A DNA stretch of 64,000 nucleotides. Origin: Pseudomonas fluorescens. Lineage in GTDB: Bacteria > Pseudomonadota > Gammaproteobacteria > Pseudomonadales > Pseudomonadaceae. Location of the stretch: positions 806,001 to 870,000 of the forward strand of contig NZ_CP012831.1 in assembly GCF_001307275.1 (NCBI RefSeq), in the 5' to 3' direction. Under the pieces are notes generated by a model. It was given only the letters and a program-made list of their open reading frames with translations. It had not been told where the DNA came from and searched no databases. Positions 1 through 9,537 of the stretch are shown here, piece by piece (positions within the stretch are counted from its first letter, which is position 1; every line of letters starts with the position of its first letter). Both the position numbers and the translations under genes were made by a program.

Positions 1-523
1 CGCCCACCTCCTGCTGCGTCAGTTCAACCAGCAGGCTTTCCGACAACGCCACCACACCGGCCTTGGCCACGTTGTAGTTGCTCATGGCTGGCCCCTGCAT
101 CAGGGCGGCCATGGAAGCAATGTTGATGATCTTGCCGCGGCTTTTTTCCAGCAGCGGCAGGAACGCCTTGCAGCCCTTGACCACGCCCATCAGGTTGATC
201 GCGATCTGCCAGTCCCAATCCTCCAGGGAGAGTTCGCTGAAGAACCCGCCCGAAGCGACGCCGGCATTGTTGACGATGATATCGATGCCGCCGAGCTTCT
301 CTTCGCAAGCCTGGGCGAACGCAGTCAATTGGCTGTAGTCGCGCACATCGCAGCGCTGGGTGAAGCCGTCGCCACCCGCCGCGCGCACGAGTTTGAGGGT
401 TTCCACAAGGCCTGGTTCGCTGACATCCGATAAGGCCAGGTGCCAGCCTTCGCGGGCCCAACGCAGCGCGATTTCGCGACCCAGGCCGGAGCCGGCGCCA
501 GTGATCATCATGCGATTTTGCAT
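1..523 (-). CDS. Short-chain dehydrogenase/reductase (SDR), C-terminus outside the window
   Basis: NAD(P)-dependent oxidoreductase of the classical SDR family; the substrate cannot be told from sequence. About 174 N-terminal residues are present and the gene runs off the left edge. Visible motifs are the Rossmann nucleotide-binding TGxxxGxG (T8-GAGSGLG-15), the NNAG structural motif at residues 85-88, the catalytic Ser137 and the YxxxK active site (Y150, K154), so the visible half is intact. The ATG at 523 is chosen because the Rossmann strand begins four residues later; a weak AAGG lies upstream. It is transcribed away from the neighbouring DUF3309 gene and looks like a stand-alone gene. Cytoplasmic, with no signal peptide. 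Confidence 0.88.
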   Translation of the reverse strand, partial: MQNRMMITGAGSGLGREIALRWAREGWHLALSDVSEPGLVETLKLVRAAGGDGFTQRCDVRDYSQLTAFAQACEEKLGGIDIIVNNAGVASGGFFSELSLEDWDWQIAINLMGVVKGCKAFLPLLEKSRGKIINIASMAALMQGPAMSNYNVAKAGVVALSESLLVELTQQEVG

Positions 524-753
524 AGCAAACAGCCTTGTTCCGGGAGAGATAGGCCGAGTGTAGCGAAGGCGCCTGCCGGACCCACGCTCCATCAAATTGC
601 TGAATGGCGAGGGCAAACCGTAGCCGCTACAAAAACTTTGAATTTTTTACCAGACGTTACGGTCGGACTTATTAAGCCGCCCGGATTTAACGCATGCGTG
701 CTGGTAGTTGGAAGTTACAACACTCCAAAACTGACCAATAAGGAAATCTACAA

Positions 754-906
754 ATGGGCACAATACTTATCATCATCCTGATCCTCCTGCTGATCGGTGG
801 TCTTCCGGTCTTCCCGCACTCCAGAAGTTGGGGTTACGGTCCGTCCGGTATCATTGGTGTAGTGTTGGTGGTGCTGTTGGTCCTGCTATTACTGGGCAAG
901 ATATAA
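754..906 (+). CDS. DUF3309 small membrane peptide (50 aa)
   Basis: A 50-residue, extremely hydrophobic peptide with two predicted membrane segments (about residues 2-15 and 32-48), joined by a short Pro/Gly/Ser loop containing HSRSWGYGPSG. The pattern matches the DUF3309 family of tiny proteins common in proteobacteria; the function is unknown. An AAGGA ribosome site sits a few bases before the ATG, and a strong terminator follows within 20 bases of the stop, so it is probably a monocistronic real gene despite its size. It is the only plus-strand gene in the first 11 kb. The 230 bp upstream, shared with the divergent SDR gene, is relatively AT-rich and should hold both promoters; no specific site could be assigned. 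Confidence 0.8.
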   Translation: MGTILIIILILLLIGGLPVFPHSRSWGYGPSGIIGVVLVVLLVLLLLGKI

Positions 907-921
907 ACCACTAAGTAAGCG

Positions 922-956
922 CAAAAAAAAAGAGGCCTTTACAGGCCTCTTTTTTA
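922..956. terminator. Bidirectional intrinsic terminator
   Basis: The perfect stem AGAGGCC / GGCCTCT with a TTTACA loop is flanked by a run of A on the left and a run of T on the right. It therefore ends both the plus-strand DUF3309 transcript and the minus-strand sulfatase transcript that stops at 970. Confidence 0.9.
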
Positions 957-969
957 TGCTCGCCGTTTA

Positions 970-3063
970 TCAGTCCGGCTTGCCGTCGACGACGCCGGCG
1001 GTGTTATCCAACAGGCTCTTGGTCGCGGTTTGCAGGAACGATTCGAGCTTGAGTTTCATCTCGGCGGTGTCCGGTGCGTCCGGGATGATTTGCGCATGAG
1101 GGTTGGCGCCCAGTTCATAACGGTACATCTTCGGCGGCATTTCCTTCTCCTTCGGCAGGACCAGGATCTTGTCGTCGCGAATGATCGCCGTCGTCTGTTC
1201 ACTGCCCGACGGCTTGATCACGCCAAAACCGGTGTCGCCTTCCGGCAGGTTCAACAGGTCACGGCCCCAGCACTGGTTCCGTACCTGCCCACCGAGCCGG
1301 CCCATGATGGTCGGCACGATGTCGACCTGGGTCCCCACGGTGTGGCTGCGCTGGCCGAATTTTTCCTGGACGCCCGGGCCGATCAACAGCATCGGCACGT
1401 TGAAACGGCCCAGGTCCATTTCGGTGATCTGGCGTTCGTTGCCAAAGCCATGGTCGCCCACCACCACGAACAGGGTTTCCTTGAAGTAAGGCTCCTTGCG
1501 GGCTTTCTCGAAGAACTGGCCCAGCGCCCAGTCGGCGTAGCGCATGGCCGTCAAGTGTTCGTTCAGGCTGCCACGGTCGGTGACCGGCTCGACCGGCAAC
1601 GGTGTCGGCAACGCATAAGGCGTGTGGTTGGACAGGGTTTGCAGCAAGGCATAGAACGGCTTGCCATTTTCCCGTGCCTTGAGCTCGATCAGGCCACGGT
1701 CGAACATGTCTTGGTCGGACACGCCCCAGGTGGGGTCGGAAAACACCGGGTTCACGAAGTCGTTACGCCCGATGAAGTTGGTCATGCCCTGGCTGCTGAA
1801 GAACCCCGACTGGTTGTCCCAGGCGAAATCGCCGTTGTAGACATACACGTCGTCGTAGTCCCGGGCGCTGAGCAGTTGCGGCAAGCCTGACAGCTTGTGG
1901 CTGCCCTCCGGCGTCTGCATCAGGTATTCGAAACCCGGCAGGTTCGGGAAGCACGCCATGGTGGCGAACATACCCTGGTGGGTGTGGGTGCCATTGGAGA
2001 AGAAACGGTCGAACAGCAGACCTTCCTTGGACAATTTGTCCATGTAAGGCGTGATGTTGCCCGGCGCGCCCAGGGCGCCCACCGAGTGACCGGCCATGCT
2101 TTCCATGAGGATCACGACCACGTTCTTGATCGGCAGGGTCTTGTCCGCCGGCGGCGTGTAGTCGCGGCGCACGGCGGCGGTCTCGGTGTCCACGAGTTTG
2201 TCGTCAGACATCACCAGCATGTCACGCACGGTCTGCTGCGCCAGCGGCTGCTCGAGGGTGGCTTTCCAGATGTTGTCACGGTCTTCGGACATCCGGCTCT
2301 TGGCCGCCGCCACCAGCGACAACGTGCCATTGAGTCCCAACTGGTTGGCGAAGTTCGAATCGGTGGTGTAGACATCCCCCCAACGCAGCGGCGGACCTTG
2401 GCGCAAGGTGCCGCGCGCGGCGGCCACGGCCACCAGCAGGCAAACCATGAACACCGCGACACGCCCATACCACGGGGCGATCTGCCGGGTGCCGATAGTA
2501 CCGCCACTGAACGGCCCACGGGGACGGGTGGCGCGGTCGGCGCCCTTGAACGCCAGGGCGAGGATGAGGGTACCGCCAACCCAGGCCAGCAGGTAGCGCA
2601 CCACCGGGAAACCGTACCAGAGCATGCTCATCACGGTTTTCGGGTCTTCCTTCACATATTGGAAGACCAGGCCGTTGAGGCGCTGGTGGAATTCACGGTA
2701 GAAGTCCATCTCCATCAAGCCGAGGAACAGCGCGATGCTGGAGGTGACGGTCAGCCAGAAACGAAAAAAACCACGGGCAGCCATGGCCCTTGCGCTGAAC
2801 AACGCCAGCAGCAACGGGATGCAGAGGTAGATCACCAGGCGCAAGTCGAAGCGCAGGCCGTTGAGGAACGCTTCAACGAAGGTCGAGGCCGGGGTGTCGA
2901 GAATCATCTCGCGGTTATAGACCAGCAGCGCCACGCGCAGCAGGCTTAACATAACCATCATCACCAGGGCGCAAAGCAACGTGTAGGCCAGGTGCGATTT
3001 GACGGTCGGTTGCAGCAGGCGATGCGTGGTGCGCTGCTGACTCAGGGCGTCCGGGATTGCCAT
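970..3063 (-). CDS. LTA synthase family membrane sulfatase / phosphoglycerol transferase-like protein
   Basis: A 697-aa inner-membrane protein. The first ~220 residues hold about five transmembrane segments (near 25-48, 75-92, 103-120, 153-172 and 202-216). The rest is a periplasmic alkaline-phosphatase/sulfatase-fold domain. It begins near residue 305 with VVVILMESMAG (metal-ligand Glu), continues with NGTHTHQGM (the Thr nucleophile region) and later has VVVGDHGFGNE (metal-binding Asp/His). This is the LtaS/OpgB-like architecture. In Gram-negatives such proteins transfer phosphoglycerol or phosphoethanolamine groups to envelope glycans or lipids, but the substrate here is unknown. The ATG at 3063 gives the expected cytoplasmic N-terminal tail. 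It is separated from the ccm operon by a REP doublet and is probably transcribed independently. Confidence 0.85.
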   Translation of the reverse strand: MAIPDALSQQRTTHRLLQPTVKSHLAYTLLCALVMMVMLSLLRVALLVYNREMILDTPASTFVEAFLNGLRFDLRLVIYLCIPLLLALFSARAMAARGFFRFWLTVTSSIALFLGLMEMDFYREFHQRLNGLVFQYVKEDPKTVMSMLWYGFPVVRYLLAWVGGTLILALAFKGADRATRPRGPFSGGTIGTRQIAPWYGRVAVFMVCLLVAVAAARGTLRQGPPLRWGDVYTTDSNFANQLGLNGTLSLVAAAKSRMSEDRDNIWKATLEQPLAQQTVRDMLVMSDDKLVDTETAAVRRDYTPPADKTLPIKNVVVILMESMAGHSVGALGAPGNITPYMDKLSKEGLLFDRFFSNGTHTHQGMFATMACFPNLPGFEYLMQTPEGSHKLSGLPQLLSARDYDDVYVYNGDFAWDNQSGFFSSQGMTNFIGRNDFVNPVFSDPTWGVSDQDMFDRGLIELKARENGKPFYALLQTLSNHTPYALPTPLPVEPVTDRGSLNEHLTAMRYADWALGQFFEKARKEPYFKETLFVVVGDHGFGNERQITEMDLGRFNVPMLLIGPGVQEKFGQRSHTVGTQVDIVPTIMGRLGGQVRNQCWGRDLLNLPEGDTGFGVIKPSGSEQTTAIIRDDKILVLPKEKEMPPKMYRYELGANPHAQIIPDAPDTAEMKLKLESFLQTATKSLLDNTAGVVDGKPD

Positions 3064-3334
3064 GTCGTTTAAGGACCCTATTGGAATTGGAGTGACAAAA
3101 GAGAAACAACGGCGCGCCCTCTGTTGGCCAAAGCCTGGCCCCGGGGCTTGCGCGAGTGCGCAAATGTTGCACGAACGGCTATGGCATTGCCATTAAATAA
3201 CCGACGGCGAGATGAGCGCGGGGGATTGTCCGCAAGATTTAGTGAAAATTTCGTTCAAAGAATATCCAGAAACACAAAAATCCCCGGCCTGGTAATGCGG
3301 TTGAGCCGAACACTAGGGTGGCGAGGGGATTTAT

Positions 3335-3424
3335 CTGTGGGAGCAAAGCTTGCTCGCGAAACAGACGCCACAATTTCTGAAAGACCGCATCGCCTTCATC
3401 GCGAGCAAGCTTTGCTCCCACAGA
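3335..3424. repeat. REP doublet (REPIN)
   Basis: Two REP palindromes in inverted orientation, tgtgggagcaaagcttgctc and gagcaagctttgctcccaca, are separated by about 45 bp. This is a variant (AAAGC instead of GAGC) of the same element seen at 12957, 34604 and 44582. It lies in the 387-bp non-coding stretch 3064-3450 between the ccm-operon lipoprotein and the sulfatase gene. The remainder of that stretch should include the sulfatase promoter, but no clear -35/-10 was found. Confidence 0.9.
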
Positions 3425-3450
3425 TGCCCCTGGCTCCAGGAGCCCGGTGC

Positions 3451-3858
3451 TTAGTGAAATTGCCGTCCAAGACCCGCCGGCACGCCTTCGATGGTGGTGT
3501 CTTCCCATGGGCCATTCGGGCTGACGGAACGGCTCCAGCCGTTGTTCCAGCGGTAATAGGTACGCTGGCGATAGAACGTATTGGTCTGGTTGTCCAGCAC
3601 GTAGACCCCCAGCTTGGCGTCCCAATGGCTGTTGCCACCCGGTGGTGGGGCGAAGCTGGCGGAAGTGCGCGGCAGCGGCTTGGCCGGTTTGTTCGGGATG
3701 GCCGGCTTGCCTGGCGGCGTGGACGGGGCCGGCTTGGTGGTTGGGGTAGACGGTGGAATCGGTGGCAGCGGCGCCGAGGGCTCCGACGGACGCTGGACCG
3801 CACAAGCGCTCAGGCCCATGACGAGCGTGAGCAGGGTGATACGAGCGATGGCGGTCAT
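3451..3858 (-). CDS. Small Pro-rich outer-membrane-type lipoprotein
   Basis: A 135-aa protein starting [10 protein letters not shown], with a signal peptide ending in the lipobox L16-S-A-C19, so lipidated at Cys19. A Pro/Thr/Lys-rich linker (about residues 22-60) follows. The compact C-terminal domain is rich in Trp/Tyr ([17 protein letters not shown] near residues 103-119). The reading frame stays open upstream to 3951, but that part lies inside ccmI; the ATG at 3858 is preferred because it puts the signal peptide at the N-terminus. Only 14 bp separate it from the ccmI stop, so it is the distal gene of the ccm operon. The function is not known. A REP doublet lies just downstream. Confidence 0.8.
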   Translation of the reverse strand: MTAIARITLLTLVMGLSACAVQRPSEPSAPLPPIPPSTPTTKPAPSTPPGKPAIPNKPAKPLPRTSASFAPPPGGNSHWDAKLGVYVLDNQTNTFYRQRTYYRWNNGWSRSVSPNGPWEDTTIEGVPAGLGRQFH

Positions 3859-3872
3859 GGTGCGAATTCCTG

Positions 3873-5075
3873 TTATTTGTCCGGGCTGTCGATGGTCAAT
3901 TGTTGTTGCGCAGTGGTGCTGCTCGCCAGGGGCTGGCTGCGGCCGATCCACTCACCGGCGGTCGGCTGACCGGCCCGGGAGATGCGCGCCATCAGTTGGA
4001 CTTCGGGGAAGTTCGACAGTTTCAACTGCGGCATCATGGCGTCCGCATCGCCCAATTCCACCGTGACAGGCAGATCGGCCACCGTCAGGCGTTTGGCGGC
4101 CAACGGCGCCGGTGGGCCGGAAACGGCACGGGCGAAGATGAACACGCTGTCGCCCGGCTGCACCTTGGCCTTGAGTGCCGGGGCCAGATCGACGCGGACC
4201 TTGAGCAACGCCCCGGTCTTGGCCACCGGGGCCTGGGTGACGTTGCCACCGCTGGCTTGCAGCTTCTCGGTGGCACGGGTAATACCGCCCTGCAGCGCCT
4301 CGCGGGATTTGTCGCCTTCCGGCAGTTGCGCGAGCAGACGCCCCCAGTAGTCGATCGCATCCTGATAACGCTCGCCTTCAAACGCGGCGATGCCCAATAG
4401 GCCGAGGCTGGTAACCTCCTTCGGGTCGAGCTTGAGCGCTTCGTCGGTCAAGGCCTGGACTTTATCCGACCATTTCTTGCCATCGGCGAAGTACTGCGCC
4501 TGGGCCCACTGGCCCAACAGTTCCGGTTGACGACCGGCGACGGCCACGGTGCGCTCGAAGACCTTCGCCGCGTCCGCCGGCCGATCCTGAGCCATGTAGG
4601 TACGCCCGAGGAAGTACAGCCCCTCGGCATTATCCGGCTGCGCCGCCACCGCGCGTTCCAGGCGCAGGGTCATCTCTTCCATCGACTGCGGCGCCTGGGC
4701 GAATTCACGGGTCAGCTCGACCTTGTCACTGGCACCGAAATGCAGGTACAGCGCCAGGCCCAACACCGGCACCAGCACGGCGGCGAGCAACGGCAATGGC
4801 TTGCCCAGCCGGGATTCGCGCGGTGCGTCGGCACCCTCGGTGTCGGCGAGCAGTTCACGGGCGGCTTCGGCGCGACCGGTGTCCAGTTGCGCGGCGTTGA
4901 GCACGCCCTCCTCCCGTTCAGCCTGCAATTCGGCGACGCGCTCCTGATACAGCGCCACGTTGAGCGCAGTTCGGTCCTCTTCGCGTTGAGCGCGACGACC
5001 ACGCAGCACAGGGATCAACAGAAAACTCAGGGCAATCAGGAGAAGCAGACCTGCGGCGAGCCAGAAATCAATCAT
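3873..5075 (-). CDS. ccmI: Cytochrome c-type biogenesis protein CcmI
   Basis: A 400-aa membrane protein of the c-type cytochrome maturation System I. It presents apocytochrome c to the heme lyase CcmF/CcmH. The N-terminus has two transmembrane helices (about residues 3-22 and 95-112) flanking a cytoplasmic coiled-coil loop rich in Glu/Arg ([16 protein letters not shown]). The periplasmic part has TPR-like repeats ([29 protein letters not shown] and the following 100 residues), then a C-terminal Ig-like domain carrying HSP20/CycH-type strands. Length and order fit CcmI of Pseudomonas. Its start overlaps the ccmH stop by 8 bp, implying translational coupling. Confidence 0.95.
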   Translation of the reverse strand: MIDFWLAAGLLLLIALSFLLIPVLRGRRAQREEDRTALNVALYQERVAELQAEREEGVLNAAQLDTGRAEAARELLADTEGADAPRESRLGKPLPLLAAVLVPVLGLALYLHFGASDKVELTREFAQAPQSMEEMTLRLERAVAAQPDNAEGLYFLGRTYMAQDRPADAAKVFERTVAVAGRQPELLGQWAQAQYFADGKKWSDKVQALTDEALKLDPKEVTSLGLLGIAAFEGERYQDAIDYWGRLLAQLPEGDKSREALQGGITRATEKLQASGGNVTQAPVAKTGALLKVRVDLAPALKAKVQPGDSVFIFARAVSGPPAPLAAKRLTVADLPVTVELGDADAMMPQLKLSNFPEVQLMARISRAGQPTAGEWIGRSQPLASSTTAQQQLTIDSPDK

Positions 5076-5541
5076 GCTTGGTTTTATCCAACAGTTGGTC
5101 GAGGCGCTGGCGCTCTTCGACGGAAAGCGTGTCCGGGGCGGCTGTACGCTGGACCCGGCGGCGGCGCACGATCACCGCGATGACAACGAAACCGCCGAGC
5201 AACAGCCCGGCGGGGCCGAACCAGAGCAGCGCGGTCTTGGAGGACAGGGCGGGGTTGTAGCGCACGAACTCACCGTAGCGATCGACCATGAAGTCGATGA
5301 TCTGCTGGTTGTCCTTGCCCTCGCCGAGCATGCGAAAGATTTCCTTGCGCAGGTCGGCGGCAATCGGGGCGTTGGAGTCGGCGATGTCCTGGTTCTGGCA
5401 CTTGGGGCAGCGCAGTTCCTTGGTCAGTTCGCGAAACCGCTCGCGCTCGCCATCGTTGGCGAATTCGTAGGTGTCGATGGCGGCCTGGGCCACACCGACC
5501 AGGCTCAAGCCGAGGATGGCGGCGGCTAACCAACGCTTCAT
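5068..5541 (-). CDS. ccmH: Cytochrome c maturation thiol oxidoreductase CcmH (CcmL-type)
   Basis: A 157-aa protein with an N-terminal signal sequence (residues 1-20, cut after AQA), the redox motif LRCPKC (C45, C48) and one C-terminal membrane helix (about 103-123). CcmH keeps apocytochrome CXXCH cysteines reduced and is part of the heme-ligation complex with CcmF and CcmI. In E. coli CcmH is a fusion of this domain with a CcmI-like TPR domain; here they are two separate genes, as is normal in Pseudomonas. It overlaps ccmG by 4 bp and ccmI by 8 bp. Confidence 0.95.
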   Translation of the reverse strand: MKRWLAAAILGLSLVGVAQAAIDTYEFANDGERERFRELTKELRCPKCQNQDIADSNAPIAADLRKEIFRMLGEGKDNQQIIDFMVDRYGEFVRYNPALSSKTALLWFGPAGLLLGGFVVIAVIVRRRRVQRTAAPDTLSVEERQRLDQLLDKTKHD

Positions 5542-6074
5542 GGCTTGGCCTCGTCCACCAGGGCCTGGTACTTGGCGGCCAGTTTCTCGCGCCAGACCTG
5601 CTCGTCGATCACGCCGACGAACTTGTCGCGGATCACGCCCTTGGCATCGATGAAGAAGGTTTCCGGTGCGCCATAGACACCCAGGTTCAGGCCCAGGGAG
5701 CCATCTTCATCACGAATGTCCAATTGATACGGGTTGTGGAATTCGGCCAGCCACTTCAAGGCGTCGGCATTGACGTCCTTGTAATTGACGCCGTAGATCA
5801 CCACGCCGTTCTGGGCCAGCTTGTTCAGTACCGGGTGTTCGACCCGGCAGGAAATGCACCAGGTGCCCCACACGTTGACCAGCGCCGGCTTGCCCAGCAG
5901 GTCGGCGCGGGTCAGGGTCTTGTCACCTTGCACCGAGGGCAGGGAAAACTCCGGGAATGGCTTGCCGATCATTGCCGAGGGCAATTCGCTCGGGTTCAGG
6001 TACAACCCCCGGAACAAAAACACCGCCATCAACAGGAACAGCGCCAGCGGCAACACCATCAACCAACGTTTCAT
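5538..6074 (-). CDS. ccmG: Thiol:disulfide interchange protein CcmG/DsbE
   Basis: A 178-aa membrane-tethered periplasmic thioredoxin. The single N-terminal membrane anchor is at residues 5-24 and the active site WCISC has C73 and C76. The acidic groove sequence after the active site and the GVYGAPETFFID strand with the cis-Pro are typical of the CcmG family. It reduces CcmH and/or apocytochrome c during System I maturation. It starts 4 bp inside the end of ccmF and overlaps ccmH by 4 bp, so it is translated as part of the coupled ccm block. Confidence 0.95.
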   Translation of the reverse strand: MKRWLMVLPLALFLLMAVFLFRGLYLNPSELPSAMIGKPFPEFSLPSVQGDKTLTRADLLGKPALVNVWGTWCISCRVEHPVLNKLAQNGVVIYGVNYKDVNADALKWLAEFHNPYQLDIRDEDGSLGLNLGVYGAPETFFIDAKGVIRDKFVGVIDEQVWREKLAAKYQALVDEAKP

Positions 6075-8059
6075 GCAGTGGCTCCCGTCACGCCCAGGGC
6101 TTCACGCACCCGGGTTTTCACCTTGACCCGATAGCGCCGATCCAGCGCCGCCAGCACCCCACCCAGGCCAGTGAGCAAGCCACCGAACCAGATCCAGCGC
6201 ACGAACGGCTTGACGTGGACCCGCACCGCCCATGCGCCGTCGCCCAGGGATTCGCCCAGGGCCACGTAGAGGTCGCGGGTGAAACCGGCATCGATCCCAG
6301 CCTCGGTCATGACCGAGTTCTGCACGGTATAGAGACGTTTTTCCGGATGCAGCACGGTGATTTCCTCACCGTTGCGAATGACCCGCACGGTGCCTTTGTC
6401 GGACGTGAAGTTCGGCCCCTCGAAATGCTTGGCGCCCTCGAACACGAATTGATAACCGCCCAGGTCCATGGACTCGCCCGGCGCCAGGCGCAGGTCGCGC
6501 TCGGCACTGTTCTGGCTGGACAGCACCACGCCCAGGGCGCAGACGGCGATGCCCAGGTGGGCGATCTGCATGCCCCAGTAACTGCGGGTCAGGGTCGGCA
6601 GGCCTTTGATCAGGCCTTTGTGGCGGGTCTTGTCGAAGATATCCCGGACACCGGCCAGCAACACCCAGGCCGCCAGCACGAACGTCGCCAGCACCGCCCA
6701 ATTGAAGTCGCCATAGGCCACGCCGGCCACCACGGCCAGGGCGGCCGTGCCCAGCAGCACCGGGGTCAACATGCCCAGCAGCCACTTGACCGGCGTGTCC
6801 TTCCAGCGCACCAGCACACCGATGGCCATCACCACCATCAGGATTGCCATCAGCGGGATGAACAACGCGTTGAAATACGGCGGGCCGACCGACAGCTTGG
6901 CGCCGGACAGCGCATCGAGCACCAGCGGGTACAACGTCCCCAGCAGGATCATCGACGCGGCCACCACCAGCACCAGGTTGTTGCCCAGCAACAGGGTTTC
7001 CCGTGACCAGAGGTTGAAACCGACCTGGCTCTTGACTACTGGCGCACGCAGGGCGAACAACGTCAGCGAACCGCCGACGACGAACAGCAGGAACATCAGG
7101 ATGAACACGCCACGCTCAGGGTCCGAGGCGAAGGCATGCACCGACGTCAGCACGCCGGAACGCACCAGGAACGTTCCCAGCAGGCTCAGGGAGAACGCCG
7201 CGATGGCCAGCAACACGGTCCAGCTCTTGAACACACCGCGCTTTTCCGTGACAGCCAGGGAGTGAATCAGCGCCGTGCCCACCAACCAGGGCATGAACGA
7301 GGCGTTTTCCACCGGGTCCCAGAACCACCAGCCGCCCCAACCGAGTTCGTAGTAGGCCCACCACGAACCGAGGGTGATGCCGATACCGAGGAAGGCCCAA
7401 GCGACGATGGTCCACGGGCGCGACCAGCGTGCCCACGCGGCATCGAGGCGACCGCCGAGCAACGCGGCGATGGCGAAGGCGAAGGCCACGGAAAAACCGA
7501 CGTAGCCCATGTAGAGCATCGGTGGGTGAACGATCAGGCCGATATCCTGCAGCAATGGGTTGAGGTCGCGGCCATCCATCGGCATCTGCGGCAGGATGCG
7601 CTTGAACGGGTTGGACGTGACGATCAGGAACAACAGGAAACCGGTGCTGATCATGCCCATCACCGCCAGCACCCGTGCCAGCATCACCTGGGGCAACTGC
7701 CGGGAAAACACCGAGACCGCGAAAGTCCAGCCGGCGAGGATCAACGCCCAAAGCAACAGCGAACCTTCGTGGGCGCCCCACACGGCGCTGAACTTGTAGT
7801 ACCAGGGCAAGGCGCTGTTGGAGTTGCTGGCGACGTACTCCACGGAAAAGTCGTCGGCCATGAACGCATAGGTCAGGCAACCGAAGGCGAACAGCATGAA
7901 GGCGAACTGCCCCCACGCCGCCGGCTGGGCCAGGCTCATCCACAAGCGGTCGCCGCGCCAGGCACCGAGCAAGGGCACCACGGCCTGTACCAGGGAGAAA
8001 CACAGGGCCAGGATCATCGCCAGGTGGCCCAACTCGGGAATAAAGATGCCAGCAGTCAT
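6071..8059 (-). CDS. ccmF: Heme lyase subunit CcmF
   Basis: A 662-aa polytopic inner-membrane protein with about 14-15 hydrophobic segments. The heme-handling WWD motif is at residues 241-252 (WGGWWFWDPVEN), and the conserved periplasmic stretch IVHPPMLYMGY is near residue 176. CcmF is the core of the enzyme that attaches heme covalently to apocytochrome c, receiving holo-CcmE and working with CcmH/CcmI. Full length for the family. Its start lies 3 bp after the ccmE stop. Confidence 0.97.
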   Translation of the reverse strand: MTAGIFIPELGHLAMILALCFSLVQAVVPLLGAWRGDRLWMSLAQPAAWGQFAFMLFAFGCLTYAFMADDFSVEYVASNSNSALPWYYKFSAVWGAHEGSLLLWALILAGWTFAVSVFSRQLPQVMLARVLAVMGMISTGFLLFLIVTSNPFKRILPQMPMDGRDLNPLLQDIGLIVHPPMLYMGYVGFSVAFAFAIAALLGGRLDAAWARWSRPWTIVAWAFLGIGITLGSWWAYYELGWGGWWFWDPVENASFMPWLVGTALIHSLAVTEKRGVFKSWTVLLAIAAFSLSLLGTFLVRSGVLTSVHAFASDPERGVFILMFLLFVVGGSLTLFALRAPVVKSQVGFNLWSRETLLLGNNLVLVVAASMILLGTLYPLVLDALSGAKLSVGPPYFNALFIPLMAILMVVMAIGVLVRWKDTPVKWLLGMLTPVLLGTAALAVVAGVAYGDFNWAVLATFVLAAWVLLAGVRDIFDKTRHKGLIKGLPTLTRSYWGMQIAHLGIAVCALGVVLSSQNSAERDLRLAPGESMDLGGYQFVFEGAKHFEGPNFTSDKGTVRVIRNGEEITVLHPEKRLYTVQNSVMTEAGIDAGFTRDLYVALGESLGDGAWAVRVHVKPFVRWIWFGGLLTGLGGVLAALDRRYRVKVKTRVREALGVTGATA

Positions 8060-8062
8060 CGA

Positions 8063-8518
8063 TCAGCCCTCCTTCACGGGAGCGGGCGCCGACTGGCCGC
8101 TGTCTTTCAAGGCCTTGGTCACTTCCGGCGGCATGTATTTTTCATCGTGCTTGGCCAGCACTTCGTCGGCCACCACCACGCCATCGGCGTTGAGCTTGCC
8201 CAGGGCGACGATGCCCTGCCCTTCGCGGAACAGGTCCGGGAGGATGCCGCGATAGGTGATGGTCACGGTCTTGTTGAAGTCGGTGACATTGAATTTCACG
8301 TCCAGTGAATCCCCGGAGCGCACCAGCGAGCCTTTTTCCACCATGCCGCCAGCGCGGATGCGGGTGTCCTTGGGCGCTTCGCCACTGGCGATCTGGGTCG
8401 GGGTGTAGAACAGGTTGATGTTCTGCTGCAAGGCGCTCAAGGCCAGGCCGACCGCGGCACCGACACCCACCAGGATCGCCAGAATGATGACAAGACGTTT
8501 TTTGCGCAGCGGATTCAC
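8063..8518 (-). CDS. ccmE: Heme chaperone CcmE
   Basis: A 151-aa periplasmic heme chaperone with an N-terminal membrane anchor (about residues 9-29), a beta-barrel OB-fold domain and the heme-binding motif HxxxY (H124-DEKY128) in the flexible C-terminal region. His124 covalently holds heme delivered by CcmABCD before transfer to CcmF. The start is a GTG at 8518, overlapping the ccmD stop (GTGA), and it gives the usual [10 protein letters not shown]-terminus. The longer in-frame extension to 8617 is just ccmD read in another frame. Confidence 0.95.
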   Translation of the reverse strand: MNPLRKKRLVIILAILVGVGAAVGLALSALQQNINLFYTPTQIASGEAPKDTRIRAGGMVEKGSLVRSGDSLDVKFNVTDFNKTVTITYRGILPDLFREGQGIVALGKLNADGVVVADEVLAKHDEKYMPPEVTKALKDSGQSAPAPVKEG

Positions 8519-8691
8519 TGACCGTTCTCCCGGCGCAGACGACGCGCCTCTTGTTGCAGATACCGCTTGCGGGCCAGGATCGGCACCGCCACGTTGAGGG
8601 CCAGCACCACCAGGCAAATGCCATAGGCTGACCAGACATACAGGCCATGATGGCCCATGGCGAGGAAATCGCCGAATGAAGCGAAACTCAT
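8515..8691 (-). CDS. ccmD: Heme exporter protein CcmD
   Basis: A 58-aa single-span membrane protein starting [16 protein letters not shown]. The transmembrane helix covers about residues 18-38, followed by a basic cytoplasmic tail ([14 protein letters not shown]). CcmD stabilises the CcmABC complex and helps release holo-CcmE. It is identified by its size, its topology and its exact place between ccmC and ccmE. The start codon at 8691 overlaps the ccmC stop (ATGA), and its own stop overlaps the ccmE GTG. Confidence 0.93.
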   Translation of the reverse strand: MSFASFGDFLAMGHHGLYVWSAYGICLVVLALNVAVPILARKRYLQQEARRLRRENGQ

Positions 8692-9443
8692 CGAGCGGCC
8701 TCCAGGCTGTTCTGTACTTCGGCCTTCACCCAGCTGGCCCGGGATTCGCGCTTGAGCACTTCCAGGCGCATGCGCAGCAACAGCACCGCGCCGAAGAAAC
8801 AGTAGAAGCCCAATACGGTGAGCAACAGCGGCAGCCACATTTCCACGGGCATCGCCGGCTTTTCGGTGAGGGTAAACGTCGCGCCCTGGTGCAGGGTGTT
8901 CCACCATTCCACCGAGTACTTGATGATCGGGATGTTGATCACGCCGACAATCGCCAGCACCGCGCAGGCCTTGGCGGCACTGTCACGATTGCTGATGGCG
9001 TTGCCCAGCGCAATAAGACCGAAGTACAGGAACAGCAGGATCAGCATCGACGTCAGTCGCGCATCCCAGACCCACCACGACCCCCAGGTCGGCTTGCCCC
9101 AGATGGCCCCGGTGACCAGTGCTACGGCGGTCATCCAGCCGCCAATGGGTGCGGCGCATTGCAGGGCCACGTCGGCCAGCTTCATCTTCCACACCAGCCC
9201 GACCACACCGCACACGGCCAGCATCACGTAGATGGACTGGGCCAGCATCGCGGTGGGAACATGGATGTAGATGATCCGGAAGCTGTTGCCCTGCTGGTAA
9301 TCCGGTGGGGCGAAGGCCAGGCCCCAGACGACGCCGGAGCCGATCAGCAGCAGAGCGGCGATGCTCAACCAGGGCAGCATCTTGCCGCTGATGCCGTAGA
9401 ACCACTTGGGTGAGCCGAGCTTATGAAACCAGGTCCAGTTCAT
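8688..9443 (-). CDS. ccmC: Heme exporter / heme-handling protein CcmC
   Basis: A 251-aa protein with six membrane segments and the tryptophan-rich WWD motif ([13 protein letters not shown]), flanked by conserved periplasmic histidines. It binds heme and loads it onto CcmE with CcmD. The frame is open further upstream (ATG at 9455, GTG at 9458). The ATG at 9443 is chosen because it yields the family's usual [12 protein letters not shown] start and has a GGAAA ribosome site about 6 bases ahead. A 94-bp gap separates it from the ccmB stop, the only real gap within the ccm block. Confidence 0.95.
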   Translation of the reverse strand: MNWTWFHKLGSPKWFYGISGKMLPWLSIAALLLIGSGVVWGLAFAPPDYQQGNSFRIIYIHVPTAMLAQSIYVMLAVCGVVGLVWKMKLADVALQCAAPIGGWMTAVALVTGAIWGKPTWGSWWVWDARLTSMLILLFLYFGLIALGNAISNRDSAAKACAVLAIVGVINIPIIKYSVEWWNTLHQGATFTLTEKPAMPVEMWLPLLLTVLGFYCFFGAVLLLRMRLEVLKRESRASWVKAEVQNSLEAAR

Positions 9444-9537
9444 TGCTGTTTCCATCACGGTTGCGGCTCGTCATCACGAGCTGCCAGGTCTGCCTTAACT
9501 TCCGCAGAAGTGGTCAATGCTTGACCAGGCCTCATTA

